DNA of 64,000 nt from assembly GCF_028769735.1 (NCBI RefSeq), contig NC_088173.1, positions 62,900,421 to 62,964,420 on the forward strand, read 5' to 3'. Position 1 is the first letter of the stretch. Each line of letters begins with the position of its first letter. Origin of the DNA: Zonotrichia leucophrys gambelii. Its lineage: Eukaryota > Chordata > Aves > Passeriformes > Passerellidae. Under the pieces are notes generated by a model. The model saw only the letters and a list, made by a program, of their open reading frames with translations, searched no databases and was not told the origin of the DNA. The position numbers and the translations under genes were made by a program. Of the stretch, positions 39,862 through 50,575 are shown in pieces.

Positions 39862-41084
39862 GGAGCTCTCCACAGCAAGAGCAGGAAGTTTTTTATGGAC
39901 TTTTAAAGCATCTGCATCTAGCAAAAGGAATTTGGAGATTTAGCTTTCATTTCTACATAAATATATTGCTTTGTGGGGCTTGGGATCCTTTTTAATCGTT
40001 ATTCTGTAAGGCCTATTGTGGGTGACATCAGTGGAAAGGTCAAATATCATATGCTATCACAGTGATTGTCAGTAGCAGGAACTAGGCAGGTTTGGGCAGC
40101 AAATTATTCAAAGAGCTCCAAAGACTATAATCATAGTAGACACAAGCACAGTTCAGTGAACATGCCTCACAATAAGGATTTTTTTTTAAGGTACCTTTTT
40201 TAATGGAGAGACAAACAAAAAAGACTGTTTCCAGATTAAACGTTTTTGTGACACTTCTATTTATTTTTCATACATGTAATAGCTACAAGGTCATTAGAAA
40301 TTGCCAATAGATTATATTAATTTAACATGCCAGACTAGACATATTGAATCAGAAGGCTCCACCTCTCCTTCCTCTTAAATAACTTTACCAAAGATTTAAA
40401 ATAATACTTTAAGAAAGGTATTGTCAGTAAAATAGATTTAATCTCAAATTGCATTGTTGCCTGTTAAAGAAGAACATCTAAATTACACGTTGCACAGTTA
40501 AAATTATAAAGTATTTCCTTCCAAGACAAGTATAAAAAGACAACAAGATGCATTGCAATGCTTTCTTTAATTTGAATTGTCCATTAAAATTTTTCAACTA
40601 AAAATATACCCTTTGAAATGTGTTCAGTCTGTGCGCTGAAACATCATTGGTGATATGTGTCCATTTACAATCTTTCTTTTTTTTTTTACAAGTATTTACA
40701 GTTGGTTTGGGGTTTTCTATTTTTTCCAAATTTCCTATATATGTCCCACGTAACTGACTTTGTTTCATTGATGTAACTTGCTTTTCATGAAGACTATAGC
40801 CTGCATAATTAATTTTGAAAATTATAATCTTTTGTAACTTAACTCCCTAGATATTTTTTTTTTATTTTTACAAGAGCTAAAAGTCACATAAACTGTCTTT
40901 TACTAATAGTGAAAAAAAGATTGCAAGCCTAACAACTTTTTATCACTTCAGATAATTTTGGATTTTTTAGGACTTTACAGGCCAAAATTGAGTATTTCCA
41001 CTCATTTACAGTGTTTTTAGAGAAGTATAGATTCTGTTGCCTGGAGCCATACATTCTATTTCCTTTTGTTGTTAGGATTTTTTC

Positions 41085-41232
41085 AGGGGGGTTGGGGTGG
41101 AGTTTTTTTGGTTTGGTTTCCTTTTGTTTTGTTGTTTGTTTTGTTGTGGGGGATTTTGTTTGTTTTTTGTGTTTGTTTGGGGTTTTTTTTCCTGTTTGGT
41201 TTTGTTTTGGGTTTGAGTTTGGGGTGTTTTTG
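41085..41232. repeat. T/G-only low-complexity tract
   Basis: About 150 bp almost lacking A and C, made of TTTTG, GTTT and GGGG units. It is the inverse-oriented counterpart of the A/C tracts at 20150, 36573 and 37568. The 103-codon plus frame and the 102- and 84-codon minus frames over it are compositional artefacts. Confidence 0.85.
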
Positions 41233-42301
41233 AGCAATGCACTGTTTACTATTACAAGAAATTGGAATAATCCCGAATGGAAAAGTAGAGTGATCTTTCT
41301 CTGTCAGACCTATGAAGTGTGAGTCAATGCCATGCATTTGAGGAAGATTAAAGGTTGGGTATGTCAGACAGGCAAAGTCATTTCAAGAGGATAATCCTGC
41401 ATAATTTATGAGAAAAAATGCAAGACAGGTTTTGTGTATATGCATAAACAAGTAGTTAGCTCAATCTATCAAAACAATTGTAATCCCATTCATCAGAGGT
41501 GACACAGTGAAAATACACTCAGGTTTACTCTGCAGCATAGCTCTGGTGATAGTGATTTTAAATATCTGCATTTTCCATTGATGTAGCAGTACTGGCAGAA
41601 ACACTTTATGTAAATGCAGTTAATCTAGAGAGGTTGCATAAAAAGTGATTTGGGTGACAAGAAACAAACTACTTGTTTTAAAAAACCCAAAATTTCTTCA
41701 TTGTAGCTGTAAAGCTACAGGATGGGCAAATTCTGAGAAACAAAACAACACTTTGTTTTGTAAACGAAATAGAACAATAGCAAAGAAAAAAGAAGCCTAC
41801 ATGAACAAAGAATACACCTTCATCAATTTTCTCTCTTTCCCTTTGTGAATGAAATACCGTAGAACAGCCATTACCTCTTCAATTTTTCATCTTTCCTTCT
41901 TGACTAGTAAGCTCTTGCTGACACAAGAACAATTATGAAATCTGATTTTAAACCTCCCATTGTCCATGGATAGGATTTCTTATGTCGTCAGTACAGAAAT
42001 AGCAGAATTTCTGATTTTTAGTGGCTATTTTACGCAAAATATTTGATTTGCATTGTTTCTTTTCCTTTCTTTTTTCCTATATCCAAATTATTTTTTGTCC
42101 TCTCTGTCAGAGCCTATATTTAGTGTCAAGAACTCTAGGCTACTTATTCAGTGTCCTTCCCAGTTTAGCATACATTGAGAAAAAGTATAGACAGAAACGG
42201 ACATTTCTGTATTTGAGTCCTCTTTGTTTTATTTTCTAATTGTGATTATTTCTTCCACACACACTTCCTGGTACTAAATAGTGGTGACACTCATAATAAG
42301 G

Positions 42302-42690
42302 TGTCACAGACATCTTTTAATAAAAATCCTTTCTTTTAGGATTTGTCCTTTCTGGGAAGCTGAGGCTCCAGAAGAAGAATGTAAACAATTGTTATCGGCT
42401 GGTGTGGAATGCAACAGGTGCAGCTGTGATTGGTCTTCTGTGAGTGTTTGGATTTGCTGACCACTCACAGGAGAGCTTGCTTGCTTTCTGCTTGGACACA
42501 GAACATTGTTATTCATTCTATTCCTATTCTATTCTTAGCTTAGCAGCTTCTGCAACTTTTCTCTCTACTCCTTTTTAGTACAGTCATAATGTATTATATA
42601 TCATAAATTAATAAATCCAGTCTTCTGATCATGAAGCAAGATTCTCGTCTATCTCTCTCACCCTGAGGAAGCCTCACAAGTCATGTAACA
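42302..42690 (+). mobile_element. ERVK-type solo LTR, copy 3
   Basis: A 389-bp solo LTR, TGTCACAGAC to CATGTAACA, with an exact 6-bp target duplication ATAAGG at 42296-42301 and 42691-42696. It is the inverted-orientation homologue of 22996-23383 and 1520-1916. A poly(A) signal AATAAA lies at 42610-42615, with U5-like sequence downstream, which fixes the sense strand as plus. The 'AACAGGTGCAGCTGTGATTG' block at 42413-42432 is conserved with the 23-kb copy. No proviral interior remains. Confidence 0.93.
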
Positions 42691-42696
42691 ATAAGG

Positions 42697-43204
42697 TATC
42701 TATTTTTTTTTCCTGATATCAGACACATCATATTGTAGCTGCCTACGAAGCACAGCAGCCTTAGACACAGTGCATGCATGGTAATACGTTGCTGCTGTAG
42801 TCCATGACAAGAGGATCAGATGTCGCTGCCCCTTCAGGGTGCTACAGCTCAGTGTTATCCATCTCACTCATTTTCCAGCCTTAGAAACCCAGCAGAGCTT
42901 TGGCTTCCACTGTTCTGCACTGATTGCAAACCATCAGTGTCCTATCCCCTGAGCTGCTTGAGACAGGGAGGCAGAAGAGTTAGGAGTGAAGAAGTGGAGT
43001 TTGAGAAAGGTTTCCTAGGGAAAAGGTGTTGAAGATTTTGCCTTTGTACCTCATCATTCTAGGCTGGTTTTAATTGGCAATAAATTAAACTTACTCTCCC
43101 CAGGCAGAGTCTGTTTAGCCTGTGGTGGCAATTGATAAATGAGGTCCATGTTTCTTTATGACACATTTGCTTCCTTTCTTATTTTCTTCCCCTGTGCTGT
43201 TGAG
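42697..43204. other. Unassigned non-coding DNA
   Basis: Moderately GC-rich around 42820-43030, with small open frames in several phases. No repeat family or domain recognised. Confidence 0.4.
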
Positions 43205-43440
43205 TACTTGTTGAAGCCAAGTGTAAGGTCTTGCACCTGGGTAGTGGCAATCCCAAGCACAAATACAGACTGGATGGAGAATGGGTTGAGGGCAGCCCTG
43301 AGAAGCAGGACTTGGGAGTGCTGTTTGATGAGAAACTCAACATGACCCAATGTGTGCTGCAGCCCCAAATGCCAACCTTGTCCTCGGCTGCATCAAGAGC
43401 AGCATGACCAGCAGGACAAGGAATGTGATTTTTTTTTCCC
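43205..43440 (+). mobile_element. CR1 LINE ORF2 C-terminal fragment
   Basis: Plus-oriented CR1 from the end of ORF2. Blocks in order are 'GTGTAAGGTCTTGCACCTGG' (43221-43240), 'GAGGGCAGCCCTGAGAAGCA' (43289-43308), 'GACTTGGGAGTGCTGTTTGA' (43309-43328) and 'CAAATGCCAACCTTGTCCTC' (43365-43384). These correspond to the region encoding CKVLHLG and EKDLGVLV in CR1 reverse transcriptase. Frames are broken. Confidence 0.85.
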
Positions 43441-44289
43441 TCATGTACTTCCTGCAGCATGTATCTCCTTTATTCTCCCTTCACTCCCAAAATCATTATT
43501 AGATTTTAAGTATATTATGGTGCTTTAAGCTATTCTTTTTTCAGAGACATATTTAACCTGTAAAACTCTTTTCAGAATGATATACTAGGTACATTATATC
43601 TAAATCTGGTTTTGCAATATATATTGTAGGAACTGTAATTTTTATCTATTTTATTCTAATAAACAATTAATTACAATCTTCCTGAATTAAAATGGTACGA
43701 TATTTTCTTGTCCTGTCCTTAAATTCAAGGACAGGACAAGAAAATACTGTGGTTAAGAAGAATATTTAAAAGTTAAATATTCGGTTAAAAATGATATTTA
43801 AAAGTAAAAGTTTTAATTATTTTTAAAACTTCAGCCATTGTTGTACATAATTTTGCAATCCAGTACAAAGACATTTCCAAAAGGATAGAAAAACAAGTGA
43901 AAATATACTGGATATCCCCACAAAGTGACTAATTTCCTTTTCTTCATGCTGGCAGTGAAGGAAAATAAGAACTAATACTCTAACTGGTTCTAATTAGAAA
44001 CTTTAAATTGGTTTCTACCTAAATAGAGGCACTGAGTGTATTCATTTGGGTCATTAGCCTTGTAAGTTTAAGACAATAACTTCAAGAGTCTCTGGCCAAT
44101 ATCATTCACAGTGTCTTGTTTTTGAGTAGATTCAATAAGCTTAGACAAACTGAAATTTCAGATTAATTATTTTATTTTTCTTTTACTTATGTAATTCAAG
44201 AGCCACCGCAAATACTTTATTTTGCAAGGTAAATTACCCTCTCTGGAACTTTACAAACATTATAAATTGAGGATACTGGCTGATGGCCA
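43441..44289. other. AT-rich DNA, contains perfect hairpin
   Basis: No gene recognised. The only notable structure is the inverted repeat at 43701-43746. Confidence 0.45.
43701..43746. repeat. Perfect 20-bp-arm hairpin, 6-nt loop
   Basis: The arms 43701-43720 and 43727-43746 are exact reverse complements, separated by AAATTC. The arm is a TTTTCTTGTCCTGTCC-type polypyrimidine, complemented by a polypurine. The perfect match suggests a recent origin or constraint. Confidence 0.95.
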
Positions 44290-44480
44290 CTGTTAAAGCC
44301 CTGTGAGATGCATTTTGGCTGCTGGAGAGCAGGACCTAATGTTCTGGGGGCTTGTGTGAAATATTTTAGTAATACACTATGTCACATGGTGTGGTTCTGG
44401 GGGATGGTCCTGTGCATGGCCAGGAGCTGGACTCAAATGATCCTTTTGGGTTCTTTCAATTCAGCATGTTCTGTAATTTA
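44290..44480 (+). mobile_element. CR1-type 3' end
   Basis: Plus-oriented CR1-like terminus. 'GGAGAGCAGGACCTAATGTT' (44323-44342) is followed by 'GCCAGGAGCTGGACTCAAAT' (44419-44438) and 'GATCCTTTTGGGTTCTTTCA' (44439-44458). It ends in a decayed 'CATGTTCTGTAAT' terminus. Old copy. Confidence 0.7.
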
Positions 44481-45309
44481 ATGAATCTTTGCTGTACCTG
44501 AGCACTGGTCCACAGTATGACCTGATTGACTGAACTTAATATATTTCTTCACTTTTCTAATAGGGCCATTCCAAAATCTAACTTCCAACAAGACACATAT
44601 TTGTGAAAAGACAGGGGAAAATAGAGAGGATAATTATTGTGTGAAGAATTAAGGAAAATTAATTTGAAGTCTAACTGGTGATTAAGTTTTGCAGTGCCTA
44701 AGGCCAGTAAGATCTTTGAATGTTATTCTTTTTAGATCTAAGAAAACATCATTCTTCTGGGAGATTTGTTGTTTTTGGAAGTTAACTGAAGCATACTGAA
44801 AACTGTTTCATTTTGGCATAAGGATTTCCTCATCCATTTCACCTATCAAAAATTGTGTAAAGTAACTATTAAGGTCTTCCAGTTTCCACAGGGTTTCTTT
44901 AAACATGCCAAACTAGTAAATGCAATACCTACAAAACACTTTCCCCTCATTGTGTCTCTTCTAAAGAAAGCAAGAGAACCAATAAAGGAAATAGGAGAAG
45001 AAATTAAAGTCCCCATGGGATGGGGGAGTTTTTCCTGATAAGACCTCATTTGGAGGTTGCATCTAGCTAGCACTTAAAATTAGTTTAAGCCTGCAAGGTG
45101 CTGAAATACTTCTCAGGTTTACTTCAACAATTTTGTGAGTGCAGTAACAACAGGGATAAATCTTATCTTCCAGGTTTAATATACCATATAGAACCACTGA
45201 TGTTGTCCTTTAGAAAGGAAAACCAGCAGTTACCCAGCAGTAACTAACAGCTAGTAGCTAGCAGTTACCTTTGACATAAAGCAGATCCAGTTAGAACAGG
45301 ATGCTCAAT
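44481..45309. other. AT-rich DNA, no feature recognised
   Basis: No gene or repeat recognised apart from a short 'AGTAACTAACAGCTAGTAGC' type local repeat around 45238-45268. Confidence 0.45.
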
Positions 45310-45545
45310 GTCAAGTTCTGAAAATCCCCAAGGCTGGATATTCACAACCACTTCAGGAAACGTGTCCCCATGTCTGACCATTCTGAAAGTGCTATCCTTC
45401 TTTCCTTTTATCAACCCAGTTTGTGTAGTGTTCCAAGTGACTTTGATGGTCCTTCAGTGGAGTGGCTCAAGGATGTTGGTGGCTTTCTTGTACTGGGGAG
45501 GCCAAAACTGGACACAGCACACTGCAAACAAGTGAGGACATGAAC
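45310..45545 (-). mobile_element. CR1 LINE 3' UTR fragment
   Basis: Old minus-oriented CR1. Plus-strand order is 'CAAGGCTGGATATTCACAAC' (45329-45348), a frayed middle, then 'TTGTACTGGGGAGGCCAAAA' (45488-45507) and 'CTGGACACAGCACACTGCAA' (45508-45527). It matches the CR1 3' UTR complement. Confidence 0.72.
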
Positions 45546-46457
45546 ACACCCTTTCTAAAATAGATTATTATGTGATTGGCCTTTCTTCTGCAGGGGCATA
45601 CTGATGATTTGTATTCAATATGTTCACAACAATATTCAGATATTTATCTTCAAAGGCTTTCTAGGTTTTCGCATCTATGCCTACACTCTTTCAAAGGATT
45701 AGTCCATCCCAGATTTTTGTGTGTACCATTGTGGAATTCTATATGTTCATTATCAGAATGTAGGCAACATCTCCTATATATTACATACATAGAATGATAT
45801 ATTCTCTCTGGAAAAGGGATTCTGAACTACATTTTGTGGACCTTTTGTGTTATTGTATCTTACTTTTCTTTAAAACACTCAAACTGAAGTGTGGAAGCAA
45901 GTATTTTAAAGGAATTGTGTTGCAAATAATATTTTTTGTAGCATTCCTGAAAGATATTCCTGTCCCAAAGTCAAATATGTAACAGCAATTTGCCCATAAT
46001 GATCTTCTTAACCAAAAATGCTGATTGATAAATATTATTTGTAGAAATGGAAAACTGTTCATTCGCACTTCCAGATGATTTCTCTCTATGAACAAGCATG
46101 AAAAAAACAATCATTAAATGAACTGGCAGAAAGATATTTTTAGACAGAATTAAGTGGTAGGCCTTGTTGACATGTTACATGATGTATTTGGTCTGTGTCA
46201 ACACAATTTTCTTGGGTTTTCAATATTTTAATTAAGCAAAAGATGCTTATATTATTTGTGACCTTTTGGATGTTTATTCAAGATGAGAACTAATCTGTAG
46301 TGTCAAGGAGATGTTTAAAGAGGATCATGGAGATTAGAAACATAAGAAAAGAGTATTGTTTTTGCTAACATAATGTAGTGGCAATATCTCTTCAATTAAT
46401 ACAGCTGGATACAGTAACACATCTTCCTCTCTGCTGTGCTCTTAGGGAAAGAATTAT
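45546..46457. other. AT-rich DNA, no feature recognised
   Basis: No gene or repeat recognised between the CR1 fragment and the pyrimidine microsatellite. Confidence 0.45.
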
Positions 46458-46581
46458 TTCCTTCCTTCCTTCCTTCCTTCCTTCCTTCCTTCCTTCCTTC
46501 CTTCCTTCCTTCCTTCCTTCCTTCCTTCCTTCCTTCCTTCCTTCCTTCCTTCCTTCCTTCCTTCCTTCCTTCCTTCCTTCC
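46458..46581. repeat. (TTCC)31 microsatellite
   Basis: A pure tetranucleotide array of 31 units on the plus strand, all pyrimidine, hence (GGAA)n on minus. It has no interruptions, which indicates recent expansion and likely length polymorphism. The long frames across it (Leu-Pro-Ser-Phe or Gly-Arg-Lys-Glu repeats) are not genes. Confidence 0.97.
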
Positions 46582-46770
46582 GCCACTTCCTTCCGCCACT
46601 TCCTTCCGCCACTTCCTTCCGCCACTTCCTTCCGCCACTTCCTTCCGCCACTTCCTTCCGCCACTTCCTTCCTTCCGCCACTTCCTTCTCACTTCCGCCA
46701 CTTCCTTCCCTTTCCTTCCGCCACTTCCGCCACTTCCTTCCGCCACTTCCTTCCGCCACTTCCCTCCTTC
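46582..46770. repeat. 13-bp minisatellite derived from (TTCC)n
   Basis: It directly abuts the TTCC array. The unit is GCCACTTCCTTCC (13 bp), with GCCACTT at 46582, 46595, 46608, 46621, 46634, 46647 and 46660 in exact register. Spacing then becomes irregular (46677, 46697, 46719, 46728, 46742 and 46755), giving about 13 copies. Each unit carries one CpG. The array appears to have arisen by one mutated unit at the microsatellite edge being amplified. Confidence 0.95.
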
Positions 46771-47530
46771 TTTTTCTTAGCAGCAAGGTGGAATCTATGA
46801 AATTAAAAATTTTCTCTCAAAACCAAAGCCCTGATTTGCTTCCAAATGCCAGCCATCAGTGTCTTCAAATAGCTTGTCTTAGACAAAATCCAGAAACAAA
46901 ATTACAAGTGCTGGGCTTTGCATCCTGATGTTAGATAAGATTTTCTCTCTTTATAGTCTTTTTCTGCAGAGGCAAGGCTCTTGAACAAGAATCCAGTTCA
47001 GGCCTCTCAGGCCTCTTTACTCTCACTTCCATTTCTTTTTCAGGGAATATAAACATTCTTCTCTAAATCCAGTGATCTTATTACTTTCACCAAGCTTTTT
47101 GATCTTTCCCTGTGGTATTTCCCTTTAGTCTTCAACTGTATTTAAACTAGTCTATTGAAAAACTAATGCTTATATGTCTGGATAAATCTTGGGCAAAACT
47201 CTCTACCAGGGACACAGGCTTTTAGATATCTTTGTTTTAACTCTATTATCCTGTTAAAGAAAAATGACAGCTCATTTAATATATGTTGGAGTTATCATTC
47301 CAAATACTTTTGACTCCAGACTTTTGACTTTTACCTGACTCCAGACTGCAGCAGAACTCTCATTGACATTGAACAGATGTATGTATAGACTGAAAGCAGA
47401 TAGCAGCCTTTTTCAGGATTAAATATCAATCTATATCAATCTGAACTCTAAGGTAGAGTTTGTCCCTCTTTCAATACAAGCTATAGTTAATTTACAAAAT
47501 TCTGTTCAAATTTTGCAAGAAATTATGATA
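46771..47530. other. AT-rich DNA, no feature recognised
   Basis: Ordinary AT-rich DNA between the minisatellite and the target duplication of the composite LTR element. Nothing was recognised. Confidence 0.45.
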
Positions 47531-47536
47531 TTTAGG

Positions 47537-47981
47537 TGGTGGAATGAATCAGCTGAGACTCCATTTTCTTCATGCAGAAAGCCAATTCTTTATTCACAAC
47601 GCTCATATTTATAGGAAGTGTCAGAAGGCACTGTGTTAAACTCAATTGGTCAGCAATACAGTGAAACTCAGTTCATTGGACAGTAAGGGCTATTGTATAT
47701 GTCTATCAAATGTTCTCTCTCTAAATATATTTACATTTTTCCTTTGTGGGTTCTCATGGGACAAATCCTATTGTTTACACAGGTGCATTTGTTTTTCACC
47801 TTCAGAATAGATTGTTGTGTTAAACGAACTTCTCATTCTCAAAATAGCTTCACATGGGAACTTGCAAATTGCTTGCTAGCTGCACTTAGAATAAATGATA
47901 GGCCAGCTTTGGCAATTTTAGCAGAGCAAGCCCAGATATCATAAGGCCTTTCTTTTATAACTCTTCTACATGTCTATGACA
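47537..47981 (-). mobile_element. Complete LTR (3' LTR of composite element)
   Basis: A 445-bp LTR. On the minus strand it begins TGTCATAGACATG and ends CATTCCACCA. A TATA-like box (CCTATAAATATG, complement of 47604-47615) and an AATAAA signal (complement of 47589-47594) follow each other closely near the 3' end, the compact arrangement seen in avian ERVK LTRs. The family differs from the solo LTRs at 1.5, 23 and 42.3 kb, although the layout is similar. Orientation is supported by the adjacent purine-rich tract. The open frame at 47693-47944 is not a gene. Confidence 0.82.
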
Positions 47982-47992
47982 TCTCACCCTTT
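47982..47992 (-). other. Polypurine tract next to U3
   Basis: The minus strand reads AAAGGGTGAGA immediately before the LTR start TGTCATAG. An LTR retroelement primes plus-strand DNA from such a tract directly 5' of the 3' LTR. It is what orients the element on minus and makes 47537-47981 its 3' LTR. Confidence 0.7.
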
Positions 47993-50090
47993 GCATTAAT
48001 TTAAAAGGGTTCTGATGCTAAAGCAGCTTTCTCCTATGAGGGTATTATCTCATTAAGGTTATTACTGGTTATCTGTTAGATTTGGGATAAGATACATAAA
48101 AGACCAATTGCAATCAATAAAACTTATCAACTTCCATCATGTCATTGACACAGGGTTTCGCAGCATAGGAAAACAAAAGAATAATGTCTAATATCTCTTA
48201 GGGAAATGGAAATAAATGAATACTCTTTTGAGGCCCAAATAGTTGAGACTCAGGAGAAAGTTCATTAGCTAGAAATGTTGATGTTTGACATCACTGAATG
48301 CCCTCCTTGATCCTGGAACAGCAAATAACTGAAGAAGGTTAGTAGGAACACTATACCACGATGATGAGATAAGGCTTTTGTCAGCAAATTGCCTCTGTAG
48401 TTTGCAGACATAGCCATGTCTTGGCAGTCCTACTTCTGTTCCTGTTCTGGCCACGAAGGCTGCATGCTGATTAGGGTTTTTCTCTTTCCACTGAGCCCCA
48501 TTTTCTCAGAGGTGATCGGTGTCCGACTGAATGAACAGGTGACCACTTCGAACATGCTGATGATAATCCGCAAGCACACCCTCTCTTCAAGTCAATGAAT
48601 CAATTAGGCTTTGCTGTTGCACACTCAAATGGGATTTAGATTTGATGATCTTTTTTTAAAGTTTCTAATGTAAACATTGCATTATTCAAAATTTTTTGTC
48701 TAAATTTCTAATGTACATATTACATTATTTGGATGTTCTTAAGGCACTTAATTCCCCTTCTTTTCATTTTTTTAAAAATGGGATGCATGTCTTTGGTTCT
48801 GAGCATGAAGAAACATCAAGGCAAAACAATTCATGTAGCATACAAGAAACTGACAGCAATCAAGAATAAGTCAGGTACAACAATTAAGAATATCTCAGAT
48901 AATACACATAATTAATAATACCTGTGAAATTAGGTAATTAGGAATCTCTGAAATACTGTGCTATCATCCCAGAGTCTGCAAGCAGCTGACAAACCTCAGT
49001 TTAATGAGGGCTTGGATAATTATTTCTGTATAATTCCCAAGCTCACTCTAAAAATAGGTTCAGCAGTCATATAAAAAGGGTCAAAATCAAAGTGACTTGA
49101 ATCCAGTTTTGATGCAGAAAACATCTGGGTTTATTGGCAAATTCTCCATTCAGGTAGAGCCAAGGCCTGGCCACTGCCCCAGCTCCAACTGGGAGGGAAT
49201 TCCTTAAACACATTTTAAAACAAGGCTCTTAAGAATAGCAGTTATGAATAAAGGCCTTGGGGTTAAAGACTAATCAAACCATCTAGTGGTTGGATCACTC
49301 CAAAGTTTCCTTCAGGACAGAGGTGCTTCAAACCCAGGAAACTGCTGGAGTGCTTCTGTAATAATAACTCAGAAAAACCACTAGACTAGCAGTTAGGAGA
49401 AGGATTTCAGTGAAGCTCATATATCTTTCTTGGTACTCTGAAAAATACTTAAAATTATGAGACAGCATTGGGTCAAGCCATAGAACCAGTGCAGGGACTA
49501 GCCAGAGAGCCAACCTGGCCTAAGAGATGCAAAAGCAGCTGGAGAACAAAAAAGGATCCTGAAACGACACATGTCTTTTAGACAATTACACAAAGAGATG
49601 TTAAAGCATATAAGAAGCCAGCTATAAATACAGTAATAACATCTTATGAATAATGCTCATTATAAAATCATTAAATTCACATCATGTAATCAATATATCA
49701 GTGGTAACTGTCTTAGGAAGTTGAGATAACACCTTTCTAAACAGTCATGTGCCTATGACAGTAAAATGAAACAGAGGAAAACACTAAAACAGCTTGCAGT
49801 CAATGACAGTAATAATGCAGAATCATCACTGACTCTTCTGTGCTATCTATGGAAGATAAAATGGCAGAGATTGTAACAAGCAATAGAAGCTTCAACAAAA
49901 TCAAGGGTGAACACACTGTATCTTTTTTATCCACAAAGAGGTGTTTGTCAGTGTTTCACCACAGCTGTTTTAGCCTGAGTTGTCTTATCTCTTAAAAGAA
50001 AAGACCTATATATCTTACAACGTAGAAAAGTAATATTTAACTGTTTTAGATTGCAATGCAAGATGTAACCAGATATAGTCCATCAACATC
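47993..50090. other. Interior of composite element, unassigned
   Basis: About 2.1 kb between the 3' LTR and the plus-oriented LTR. I found no convincing gag, protease, polymerase or envelope motif on the minus strand. The longest minus frames (48269-48454 and 49328-49513, 61 codons each) have no recognisable domain. At about 49093-49560 the minus strand has an AATAAA-plus-'TTTTCTGCATCAAAACTGGA' arrangement, resembling the 3' end of another LTR, but no ends or duplication could be fixed. The sequence may be a heavily decayed non-coding ERV interior. Confidence 0.4.
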
Positions 50091-50575
50091 TGTTAAAACT
50101 AGGTGGGACAATTTTCTTTATCTCTTCTATGACCCATATTCCATCCAGGAGATATCTTCTGTTATTGAGTCTCATGCATGACTGATAAAATTACATCATC
50201 CCATTGGGAGGTGCTCTACCCTGGGGGAGGAGCCAAGCATTCCTACCTGGATATAATCAGAGATTTGGAACACCACAGCAGCCTTTTTCCACTGGATTCC
50301 CAGAGGAAGACCAGACATTTCTACGCCACCATTGGACCTTCAGAGGAAAACTACACCTTTCTACAGGATCACTGCTCCAACAGAACCACACCTGGCACTG
50401 CAGGAGAACTGCAGCCACCATTTAATTGGACTGCTACCAACTCCCTGACCAACAGGTGTGTCAGGTTGTATTTTAACTTTGTCTGCTTGAAAAGTAAAAT
50501 TTTTTTTCATGAGCTAATTATTTCTAAACTTGAAAGAACTGCTGCAGATAAAATTGAAGGTTATAGGACTTAGTT
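50091..50575 (+). mobile_element. Plus-strand LTR upstream of RPAP2 copy
   Basis: It starts TGTTAAAACTAGGTGGGACA and continues with 'GGAGATATCTTCTGTTATTG' (50149-50168), 'CATCCCATTGGGAGGTGCTC' (50197-50216) and a promoter region. It then carries a leader-like segment with 'ACCAACAGGTGTGTCAGG', a possible splice donor at CAG|GTGTGT (50451-50459). I recognise this as a songbird LTR family from memory. The right edge is undefined: the family's usual 3' end is not visible, so the copy is probably truncated where the RPAP2 leader begins (about 50575-50600). The 131-codon frame at 50178-50573 is not a known protein. Confidence 0.65.
50203..50256 (+). promoter_or_regulatory. LTR core promoter (CCAAT-like, GC-rich, TATA)
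   Basis: An inverted CCAAT (ATTGG, 50203-50207), a G-rich GGGGGAGGAGCC element (50223-50234) and a TATAA (50252-50256) are spaced like a retroviral U3 core promoter. Transcription would run rightward into the RPAP2 copy, starting near 50280. Whether it was ever active is unknown. Confidence 0.5.

Larger units (their letters stand above)
39216..42295. other. AT-rich DNA, no gene recognised
   Basis: No gene recognised. It contains the hairpin at 39819-39861 and the T/G-only tract at 41085-41232. Confidence 0.45.

Noticed and set aside
46378..46800. Long Pro/Ser/Phe and Gly/Arg/Lys/Glu repeat frames (90-140 codons)
   Set aside because: They are translations of the TTCC microsatellite and its 13-bp derivative in several phases and on both strands.
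49328..49513. 61-codon minus frame with a hydrophobic start, resembling a membrane segment
   Set aside because: It is too short and isolated, with no envelope motif around it and no neighbouring retroviral gene recognised.
50178..50573. 131-codon plus-strand frame upstream of the RPAP2 copy, with several Asn-X-Ser/Thr sites
   Set aside because: It lies across the promoter and leader of an LTR. There is no signal peptide or domain. The composition is incidental.
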